Of a DNA stretch of 64,000 nucleotides, positions 26,601 through 35,222 are shown piece after piece. Under the pieces are notes generated by a model, which did not search any database, was not told where the DNA came from, and was given only the letters and a program-made list of their open reading frames with translations. Both the position numbers and the translations under genes were made by a program. The first letter of the stretch is position 1. Every line of letters begins with the position of its first letter. The DNA is from Cymbidium sinense. Its lineage: Eukaryota; Streptophyta; Magnoliopsida; Asparagales; Orchidaceae. The DNA lies in the NCBI GenBank assembly GCA_021442155.1, contig CM038223.1, positions 34,880,983 through 34,944,982 of the forward strand, in the 5' to 3' direction.

Positions 26601-28005
26601 GCATCAGAGGAAGGGTGTGCTTTTCTTTATTTAGCTTGAGGAAGGTAATGGAAGGCTCAATTTGGCTTGGGATCAACTCTTTCCCTTTTTTTTTCCATGA
26701 ATGGCTGAAAGCTTTAAGGAGGAGAGTGGTCAACCTTTGTTGGCCAAGCTAATTGCAACCTTTAGAGGCTAGCTTTAAGGGGTTGACGTTAGTACAAGGT
26801 AGCTAAGATGAGGAATGGAGGTGACCAAGTAGATTAGGGAAGAGGTTTGTCCCAAAGCTTCTTTCTCTTTCTCCATGAAATATTTTCTTTTATTGGATGG
26901 ACTTGGACCCTTCAAATTCTCTTAATTTTGGCTACTAATAATTCTAAACTCATCTTAAGATGAGTTTAGATTCAAGTGAATATGATTAGTGTGGGATTCA
27001 GTTCAAATACTCACATTAGATCCATTTGGGTTTGATTTGATTTGGAATCTAAGTGTGATCAATTCTTAGTATCCATTGATATAAACTGGTAATCAAATGT
27101 TCAAATCATATTTAAGAAAATTAATGAGTCAAACAAACACATTTCAATTAGGTTTAGGGACAAATACCTTAGGTTAGTTCACTTAAGCATTTATTTTGCT
27201 TTGGTTTAACTTGTTTAAGTCTAATTGATAGATTGAAGTTAAATTTGGTCCTTCATTATGTTTATTCAAGTACTTAAAATGATTTGAATTAATAAATTTT
27301 ATTTTATTTGAAGTAATTTTTTAATTTAAACTCATTTTGTCCCATGTTGGATTTAATGAGTCAACATGGGTTTAATTGGTAAAATGATCAAATTGATCAA
27401 ATTAAACCTTATTATTGCTCACATTGTGTTTTAAGAAGATTTCTAAATAACTTTGGGTAATTATTTTGAATTAAATCCAATTTAATTTGAGTTTGAGTTT
27501 AATAGTGTCCATTTATGCCTTTTTAGATCAAGTGATCTAATTATCCCATTTAAGGTCTTATTAGATTTAGATTCTTTTAATTCATGTTTAAACATATTCA
27601 TTTGAGTTTGATTTGGATTTGACTCCATTCATATTCATGTAATGAATTTTATGCTTTTGGTTTTATATTATTTGAATTTATTTTGACTTAATTTGAATTT
27701 CTTTGGGTTTAAGTGATTTTGAGCATAAGTAAGGTAGTTGGGTTAGCCATACTAATTACCTTAGATTAAGTTTAATTACATTTTACTTTCAATTAGAGTA
27801 TGTTTAGATTAATTATTTTTTTAGATTTGGGTTGGGTTTGGATCCACCTAATCCCATTAGGTTAGGTCAAACCCTAGGAAAATCCACTAGGTCACTAAGC
27901 ATATTGATCTAAGTTTTTAAAAAATGAGGCTCCTAATCTAGGATTAGGTGTCCTAATTCCTAGTTTAAGAAATGAAGTTAACCTCATCTAAAAATGAGGT
28001 CAACA
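23680..28005 (-). repeat. Family X copy 3 (X3), reverse orientation
   Basis: Reading the minus strand: hairpin start at 28005, module A (to about 26880), module B (26500-26880, short), module C (24240-26500) and module D to 23680. Compared with X1, X2 and X4, module D lacks about 100 bp including the TATA-like box: the sequence passes directly from the 'AAGGTGACTATCC' region to GTGGTACCTAGCCACA. The + strand ORF at 26525-26752 lies in module B antisense and has no recognisable homology. Confidence 0.7.
27977..28004 (-). repeat. X3 5' terminal hairpin (11-bp arms)
   Basis: GTTAACCTCAT (27977-27987), a 6-nt loop and ATGAGGTCAAC (27994-28004). The arms pair fully apart from one G-T type position. 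This is the best-preserved terminal hairpin of the family. Confidence 0.8.
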
Positions 28006-29350
28006 CGGCCTATTATCTTAATTTTATTTATTGATTTGATTTATTTTGGGCTGCATAATAAAAACAGCATGGTTTCCATAGTTTCATTTTGTGCTTTGAT
28101 ATATTCTGATAAAGCCTAGATACATTATACTCTTAAGAAAACTAATTTTTCTACTATAAATTAATTTAATTTAAACATAATAATAATCAATTCATATTCT
28201 CTCTCAATTAAATCCCTAAGCATAATCAATTAACAATAACTAAAAATAATTAGACTTTGTGAATTATGATTGCATATTCCCTTGTACTTCGTTAATTGGA
28301 TGCTTCACCTATTGCACATAAGGGGTTATAAAATGTGTGAGGATGACCACTCTTCTTGGAGAAGTGTGCCTTCACTTATTGCTTTCTCTTATAACTTTTT
28401 TCTAACTACATCTCATTTTGCATACTTAAAACCTTATATGAAATTATGAGTCAAAAATACATAAAAATTTGAGGAGTATAATATGATAGTCATGATCCTA
28501 GCATTAAGTAGTGAGTTTAGGTTCTTAGCTTCCTTTCCCTAATATTGTATCCTAGCTATCTTGCAATCATAATACTTGACACATGAATTTAAAATCATTT
28601 AAGAGGTGTTAGGTGGAAATCCTTTCAAGAGGGAAGTAATTCTAGAAGAGAAAATGATAGGTTTTTATTATCAAATGAGATGAAAGCCCATAATTCCAAC
28701 AGATTAGACTATGTTGAGCTTATGATTTCAATCAAAAACACATTTAGAATTAAGGTTTGAAGCATTTTATTACAAAAAGAATTCACTTATTATGCATTTC
28801 TACAATTTTCTGCTATTAGAATCTATGTCCTAAATTTCTAATAAAATGCCAATTGAGATTTAAATAAATTCAATCTCAAAAAAGGTAAAGCCTAATTATA
28901 GTATAGGTTTAAATGCTTATTGGGCTTCTTAGTATTTGAGGCATTTCCTACTTTATCTTCAAGCATTCCATTTTGAATTATCTAAATACACTTTCATTTA
29001 CTCCCAACTTTGAAATTCAAGTAGAGGTAAAAATCAATTCCTTTAATCAAGAAATTTCTTAAGAAAGTATCTCTTTCTTAAGAGGTAATTAACTATAAAG
29101 GCTTGCCATTATAGGGAACTAAGAACTTCATAATAAAATAAACCATGTTCTAATCTCACCATATAGTTTAGGGGAAGAATCTCTAGAACATTGCAAACCT
29201 GTCCATTTTAAGAGTCTTTTATTAAGTGATCAAATCCATTATAAAGTGATATTTTCATCTCTTGAGATGATATATTATTCTTTAATAATATATTTGATCA
29301 CTTAAATAAGAATTTATTGAAATCTATGTGGTATCATAGAATTTTCTCCA
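28006..29350 (+). repeat. Module E copy 3 (E3)
   Basis: Starts directly at the end of X3 with CGGCC...TTTATTTTGGGCTGC, the same bases that begin E after module D in other copies. It continues through TGCTTCACCTATTGCACATA (about 28300), TAATTAACTATAAAGGCTTG (about 29086), TATAGGGAACTAAGAAC and GTGATCAAATCCATTATA (about 29226). With E2 it leaves X3 flanked by inverted E modules. Confidence 0.65.
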
Positions 29351-29637
29351 TAACACACTTGTAAAATTTTTTGGTTATGAAAGAAAGAATTCTTCTAATG
29401 TTTCTTTTTTGCCAAGTAATTTTTTTCTCACAATTATAATTATTGATGTGGTTGATATACACTCACTAGATATTTCTACTGAATGTGATATACACTGGCT
29501 AAATATTCTTCTTGGATTTTTTTAAGAAGTTAACCAAACAATACTTTGGCCACACTCGCCATTATGTATTTGCTTTAACCTATATTTGGAGAGTATGAAT
29601 GTAAACTGCAAGGTGTTGGTTTTTTATTTGTAGCTAG

Positions 29638-30150
29638 CAATCTGAAGGGGTGTTGATCTTATACTTGTGTGGTCAATCATAGAGAGTTGATATTTTTAAT
29701 TAATTGTCATTGACCTCTTGGGGTTTTAGTCTTATGCTTGAGTCACCCAACCATGAAGAGTTGGTCTTTTTTATTTAAAAATTGTTAACCTCTCAAGGTG
29801 CTCATCTTACACTTGAGTTGGCAATCATGGAGAGTTGATATTTCTAATTAATAGTTACTAACCCCTCGGGTGTCGATCTTGAACTTAAGTCACCAACCAA
29901 GGAGAGTTGGTCCTTGCAGTTAATAGTTGCTGACCTCTCATGGTGTCGGTCTTACACTTGAGTCACCAACCATGGAGAGTTGGTCCTTTTAGTTATTTAT
30001 TGCTGACTTCTTAGGGCATAAGCCTTACACTTTGAGTTTCCAACCATAGAAAGTAATTCTTTTAAGTTTGTAGTTGCAACCCTCTTAAGGTGTCGGTCTT
30101 ACACTTGAGTTGACAACCATAAGAAGTAGGTCTTTTAGTATTTTATGAGA
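29638..30150 (+). repeat. ~73-bp tandem repeat, about 7 units
   Basis: Units begin near 29641, 29712, 29787, 29860, 29932, 30005 and 30078 (spacing 71-75 bp). The core reads approximately GACCTCTCATGGTGTCGGTC, then TTACACTTGAGTCACCAACC, then ATGGAGAGTTGGTCCTTTTA. Units differ by several substitutions, so the array is old. It lies in the probable U3 of the gypsy LTR. Confidence 0.9.
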
Positions 30151-30189
30151 TACTTTAGGTGAGAGTTTGTAATTTTAACTTGAGAATTA

Positions 30190-30530
30190 ACTACTTGACT
30201 TTGGTATTCTTAGGTTAACTATCGAGCATTGAGATTTTAGGTTTACTACTCGGGTTCTTTGTAGCTCATTAGATGGAACCTTTTACTTAGGATAGAAATG
30301 GCTCTCTAACTATATAGAATAGTCATGCATCTACCTAAGCATTTATATATTTTATCTAGAGAGCTATTAACTCAACTTCAGTATTCTTGAGCCCAGATGG
30401 TGCACCAAGCCTTTAGGTTTCCTATTCAGGCCCTTTAGGACTTGTCAGATGGAAATTTTCATTTGGTCCAAAAATGGCTTGTCAAGTGTCCTAAGTCATC
30501 ATACATCTCCCCAAGTATTAACTCAAATTT
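30190..30530 (+). repeat. ~178-bp direct repeat, 2 units
   Basis: TGGTATTCTTAGG at 30201 recurs as CAGTATTCTTGAG at 30379. Later landmarks also recur: TTTAGGTTTACTACTCGGG / TTTAGGTTTCCTATTCAGG, then AGATGGAACCTTTTACTTAG / AGATGGAAATTTTCATTTGG. It follows directly on the 73-bp array. Confidence 0.75.
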
Positions 30531-31105
30531 ATCATTATTCATTGAGCATTCTTGATACTATCTTTTGAGTGATTAGATGAACAAAAAGAAAAATTGCTAA
30601 TTCAATTAGGCAAACTAGTGATTTTATTATGTGATCATTATTAAAAAGACTAGAGACATAAAGATAAAGCTCATCATAGAGGTAGAATTTTTTTAGTTCT
30701 CTAGCATTCCAAGTATAGGGTACATCCTGCTTGTATACCCCAAATGAGAAAAATAAATAAGGTTGGACCACTTAGTGATGTATTCTCATAATGATCCAAA
30801 TTTTATAGGAGAATAAGCGCCCCTTCATCCTAAACACGATAAGTTAAGAAGGACTCATAACAAAAAACAAAGAATCAAGTGATGAACAAACTCTACTACT
30901 ATTGGTGAGTGACCAAGGAAAGTATAGATAGTCATTATTCAAGCCCAAGTTTAACTAACAGGCCAACATAGACAATAAGCTGCTCACGAACAACCATTAA
31001 AATCACCACTCGCTTAAGCATACTCGCCTCAAGTCTGGGTGAGCTTTGACTTATACTCGACATACCGTATTTGTACTTACCATATGTAATATATACATTA
31101 AAAAG

Positions 31106-31117
31106 TATAAAAAGGGG
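31106..31117 (+). promoter_or_regulatory. TATA box of the gypsy LTR
   Basis: TATAAAAAGGGG, about 80 bp before the poly(A) signal. The other LTR copy has TATAAAGGGG at 46764. Position within an LTR and conservation in two copies support a retroelement promoter. Confidence 0.65.
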
Positions 31118-31188
31118 ACACTCTTCTTTTAGGGGGACTTTTAGACTTTTCTCCATGCCTTTAGTCCTTATACTCAGATTCAGAGGGA

Positions 31189-31194
31189 AATAAA
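31189..31194 (+). promoter_or_regulatory. LTR polyadenylation signal
   Basis: AATAAA in GGGAAATAAAATTCATTTG, which is found identically at 46845-46850 in the second LTR copy. Confidence 0.55.
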
Positions 31195-31309
31195 ATTCAT
31201 TTGTTTTCTCACTCTTTTCTCTTTTCTTGTTTATATTATTTTATTTAACCTTGCTTTGAGGTATCTCATGAGGCTCTTTTTCAATCCATGGGTATATTAG
31301 GATTCAACA

Positions 31310-31330
31310 TTTTTAGGTGCGGTGATCATG
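31310..31330 (+). other. Primer-binding-site-like sequence
   Basis: TTTTTAGGTGCGGTGATCAT directly follows the CA end of the LTR. It resembles, with substitutions, the TTGGCGCCGT-type primer-binding sites of plant Ty3/gypsy elements. Confidence 0.4.
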
Positions 31331-32160
31331 GATGAGGCTAAGAATCAAAAGATAGATACAAAGCAATGCAAGACCTTTAGCAAGAGATCACTCAATGGGC
31401 ATAGAGCAGAATGCCCCATAATTTGCCACATAATAAGACATGAAGGATATGGAAGATTAGATCACTCATCTCTGATATTCTAGCTTGAATGATGAATCTT
31501 AACCTATTAGTGAAGAAGAAGATGCATAGAAGAAGCTGACCAAACTAACCATGCTATCTTTGCTAAGATTACTGAAGCCTGCCCCCTGAATAGATTCAAA
31601 GTCCCCCATCTTGAATCATACAAAGATCGAACAAACCTAGTTTACCATATAGCTTACTTTAAATCAATGACATTATTTCCATATCTGCATGGCATGATGA
31701 ATTGTCATATCCTCTTCACCACTTTTAAAGAGTCATCCCTTAGGTGGTTTTCACACCTTCAAGTGGAAGCCATAACCTCATTCACCAACTTTATGAGAAT
31801 TTTCACAACATAATTTGTTTGTTCTTAAAACCATTGAAAATTCCCTAAGCACTTATGCAAATGAGGTAGGAACCCAGCTAGTCACTAAGAAAGTTCATCA
31901 CTCATTTCTTGTGAGAGATGTTGGAAATTAAAGATTTGGAAATTTTAATTGTCTAAGTAGCACATGCTCAATGTATAAGGGAGTATGCCCTCAGGCTGCA
32001 ACAATCAAAAACACTCACCAAACTATTGTAGTTAGAAAATAACCATGTGAATGTGAAGTACTATGAAGTCATATAACTAATGTTGCTAACTCGGTCAAAA
32101 GACTTGATAAGCAGGCCTCCTTCAGAGCCGCCACTGAGAGATAGGTTTTGGGCACAAAGT
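31330..32160 (+). pseudogene. Ty3/gypsy gag, first part (Retrotrans_gag domain)
   Basis: From the ATG at 31330 (MDEAKNQKIDTKQ) the + strand leads, after stops, to the gag core at about 31590-31800: FKVPHLESYKDRTNLVYHIA, then YFKSMTLFPYLHGMMNCHIL, then KESSLRWFSHLQVEAITSF. This is the conserved 'F-P-YdG--DP--H---F' to 'A-RWF--L---SI-SF' order of the plant Ty3/gypsy capsid domain (Tat-like). The following KFPKHLCK..G and a VRDVGN segment fit the next gag part. It is broken by several stops and cut near 32160 by a G-type insert; gag resumes at about 34750. It would form the particle shell of the element if intact. Confidence 0.65.
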
Positions 32161-32481
32161 TGTTTGCATCTACAAATGATGATGAAACAAAATGAATAAA
32201 TAAATTAATGAAATGATAAAAATTTAGACATTATTACTTTGGGGAGCCTAGGCACTATCACCGCCTTATGAAAATCAAGAAGCTGAAACTGCCCTCAATG
32301 GTTGCTCGATAAAATCACACACCACTATGACGTTGTGATACTAGTGTTGAGGTGCTATCATGTATCTTTAAGTTTTAAATCAAGAAAGTTATCATCATAG
32401 CCCCAACAGATACAACTGCATAAGGGGAGTAGGGGGAATGATTATAAAGCATAAAATTACCCCCATCAAGGAAAAATTCAC

Positions 32482-32490
32482 TATAAAAAG
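32482..32490 (+). promoter_or_regulatory. TATA box in repeat G
   Basis: CACTATAAAAAGGGGAAAG, followed by a 50-bp CT-rich segment (CTCTCTGCTCTCTTCTTCC...). The layout is typical of plant LTR promoters and is shared in reverse with 12868-12900. Confidence 0.5.
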
Positions 32491-33003
32491 GGGAAAGTAG
32501 CCCCTCTCTGCTCTCTTCTTCCTTCCTCCCTCACTCTCACTCTAGCCCCCTTTAATGTTCTTGCTCTGGATCATCTGTACTCTCAATAATGCGCTTCTCT
32601 AAGCTATGAAAGTGATCTATCTTGAATAAGAGAGAAGAGTATATTTGTACTAAAATATGTAAAAACTTAGCAATTCTAAGGCATTACACTACCAAATTTT
32701 TATAAAAAACTCATTAAAATTATCAAAAATTCAATTCAATATAAATGTTTTTATTTCATAGCATCGTGGCACCAAGGCTTAGCACCGAGGTGCTAAGCTC
32801 TCGAGATTGAAACCTTCAACACTCAGTATATAGCACTGAGGCACCAAAAATTAGGCACCTCAACACTGAGTCCTCAATCATAAAGTAATTCTATTAATGC
32901 CAAGGCGATATTGTTCAACGCCACTATGCTAAAGGGTCCAGGTCCCCTATCTCTAATACAGTGTCACAGTGCAATCCTTTTGGTGTCGAGCCACTATATC
33001 CTC

Positions 33004-33199
33004 CACCATTGAATTTGGTTTTGGTGTGAAATAAAACCCTCCCTCCATCGATGATCTATTTATAAGCCAGGCCTACTTTTAAACCCTCCATCCACCATTG
33101 ATCTTGGTTCTGGTGTGAAATAAAGTTTAGAGTGGGAAAGGAGCAACCCAAATGGTCTATTTATAAACCCGGCCTAGCACAGTGGCACTATAATGTCAG
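33004..33199 (+). repeat. ~98-bp direct duplication in repeat G
   Basis: ACCATTGAATTTGGTTTTGG at 33004 recurs as ACCATTGATCTTGGTTCTGG at 33102. GATCTATTTATAAGCCAGGC at 33054 recurs as GGTCTATTTATAAACCCGGC at 33152. Spacing is 98 bp in both cases. Confidence 0.75.
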
Positions 33200-33620
33200 T
33201 GCTAATGTGCTAACCTCTTGGGTTCTTAAACTATAACATAGCATTATACACTCACATCCAGCGCTACAGTGCAAGTCATCTTGTCAAGTTGTTTACTATA
33301 CCAGTCAAAAAGAGCATTCATTATCATTAACTTTTATAACCAAAAATGTTAGGTGTTGCTGCATCAAAAAGTTCATCCTTTCTATTTAAAGCACCAGTCT
33401 GTCTATAGATTATTTGAACTGATATTTGACTTGTGTGGCAATGTCATTTGATCAGCACCTAAGTGCTAGCCAATTGGTCAACATGAATATCTACCCTATA
33501 TTATTACAGTACTAAGCACCTAATGCCACAGTGTCAATTTGATAGTGCCACAACATTATCAAGCTATGAGGCACTATGTCCTTAGCATCAAGGCTCTACC
33601 CTAAATAACATATTTTTTAA

Positions 33621-34745
33621 TATTATGGCAGTTAATAAAAATAGACCACAAATACTTACATATGCCCCACCATAGCAATAATTGCCTGAGTTCAGTGTCT
33701 GAGGATGTTTTTTAGGTTAACAAAAAATAAATTTAAATTGTCTAAAAGAATCAATCTTCTAATTTTAATTAAAAATATAAAAAATTACTTACATGTTCCA
33801 CGATACATGTATAAAAAAATCTAAATTAAATATCTGAGGATGTTGTGTGTTAATATTCTTGGTTGGGTCTTATAACTGGGTCCAAGACAAAAAAAACCTA
33901 ATCATTCTTTGATGATGGCTATGTGGATTGTAAAATTCATCCGAAAGAGATACGTTTAAATTGAATGAAGTTCATCATTAAAAAATTTAAAATAATCATC
34001 CACCCATCCATCATTATTTGATAAGGATGGTAATCTAAGAAAACCTTTTTCTTATACATAACTAATGTCAAATTAAATATATCTATATTCTTACTCAAAT
34101 AATCCCATACAAGTAAAGACATGGCCTGTGTTCTCTGTCTACATAGTTTGTCATCAAATGACACCACATAAAATGCAGCTATGGCCAGAACCCTCTAACT
34201 TGATGGCATTGCTTCTATATAGCTCCACTATATTTTGATCATGGCAATAGCCTATATGTTCCCTAATGGCTTTGCTCCTTGAGCCATTAATTATATAATA
34301 TATTTCATAAATAAAAAATCTTTTATTAGCTAAGGTTGACTTAAATTTAACACCTTAGATAAATATCACCCTAGGTCTGTAAGAACACCTTGGACGATGC
34401 AATCCATGGCTGTTGACAAGGAATCTCCAATCAGGAACTAGTTCCTTTGGCTATATAAACTAGGGACCACAACATCCCGATGTTAGAATCATGGGATCTT
34501 GATCAAGCGTGTCATCATTCCCCCAGTATAAATTTTAAGTTGAATGACAACTATTTATGCCATATTACATGCCACTCGACACTAATGCATTTCATAAAGA
34601 TATGTTTATTTTCCAACCTTAATCAAGAGTGCTCTTTTATTTTGACAAGAGGTGTAAATGAGAGCTTGCATTCATTGGAAGTGGAACCTAGATCTAAATA
34701 AATCCTAATGTAATGTTAGGGGAAATCTTGTTGAATATATATCAA
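33621..34745. other. Unassigned interval with a ~132-bp direct repeat
   Basis: AATACTTACATATGCCCCAC ... TCTGAGGATGTT (33651-33710) recurs as AATTACTTACATGTTCCACG ... TCTGAGGATGTT (33783-33844). A minus-strand ORF at 33937-34167 (76 codons) and further open minus segments to about 34290 give peptides such as MSLLVWDYLSKNIDIFNL that I cannot assign. This could be the rest of the insert in gag or a second nested insert. Confidence 0.3.
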
Positions 34746-35222
34746 TCTACCTCACAAAAAACATACTCTTACCCATCTCAAGAAAGATGATGGAGAGAAA
34801 ACTCAAAAGTTATTTTTCTGAGTGATCAAAAGTGCAAATAAGAAATGGTGACCTAAAGCAGAAACATTAGAGTGAGGTTTTAGAAATCCTTCAACCTTCT
34901 ATGTAGATTACTATTTACCACCCATTTTGGAGACTCCTCTTAGGGTGTCAATGGCAGAGTTGATGGAGGCTATCCATAATAAAAAAAATATTTTATGCGA
35001 CCACTATCAATTAAACTTGATAAAATTTATGATCGATTAAGGTGGTACGCCTACCATCATGACCATGGGAATGAAACTAAGGAGTGCCACCACCTGAGAA
35101 GTTTAATTGATGAACTCATAAAGGTAAGAAAGCTTAAGCAGTTCACTAAGAAGTAGGATAAGAAAGTCATAAAAAATGATAATTAGCCCAACCCCGTGAA
35201 TATAGTCCACAACATTTTTGGG
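34746..35222 (+). pseudogene. Ty3/gypsy gag, C-terminal part
   Basis: At about 35020-35150 the + strand reads YDRLRWYAYHHDHGNETKEC, then HHLRSLIDELIKVRKLKQFT. This is the 'YC-yH-dhGH-TEeC--L---Ie-Li--G-L--f' block at the end of plant Tat-type gag, with the first zinc-knuckle cysteine lost. It continues to NPVNIVHNIFG at about 35190-35222, matching the 'INVI-GG' linker before the protease. There it is cut by copia-like LTR F2, and protease-RT resumes at about 38040. It belongs to the same element as 31330-32160. Confidence 0.6.

Larger units (their letters stand above)
29360..31309 (+). mobile_element. 5' LTR of the + strand Ty3/gypsy element
   Basis: The interval ends GGATTCAACA immediately before a primer-binding-site-like sequence and gag. 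The 3' part matches 46560-46955 in the same orientation, including TATA, poly(A) signal and the phrase TTATTTAACCTTGCTTTGAG (about 31238). Upstream it contains two sets of tandem repeats (29638-30150 and 30190-30530), usual for U3 regions. The left boundary is uncertain: it is taken as the end of E3, with a short AT-rich transition. Inferred LTR length is about 1.9 kb. Confidence 0.55.
32161..33620 (+). mobile_element. Repeat G copy, probably an LTR-type insert in gag
   Basis: Splits the gag remnant. It contains GCACC/GGTGC-type phrases (for example GGCACCAAGGC near 32768 and CACCGAGGTGCTAAG near 32780). A TATA box at 32482 is followed by a CT-rich run, and AATAAA-like signals recur. The TATA-to-CT-rich part aligns in reverse with 12840-12900. 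A duplicated segment lies at 33004-33199. I read it as a retroelement LTR or non-autonomous element; its exact ends and class are uncertain. Confidence 0.4.

Noticed and set aside
27977..28005. Family X considered as a Helitron because of a terminal hairpin
   Set aside because: On the strand where the hairpin would be 3' terminal no CTRR end follows, no TC start is seen at the other end, and insertion does not fall between A and T consistently.
29638..30150. Regularly spaced repeats considered as a CRISPR array
   Set aside because: The whole 73-bp unit repeats with substitutions; there are no unique spacers, and the context is a plant LTR.
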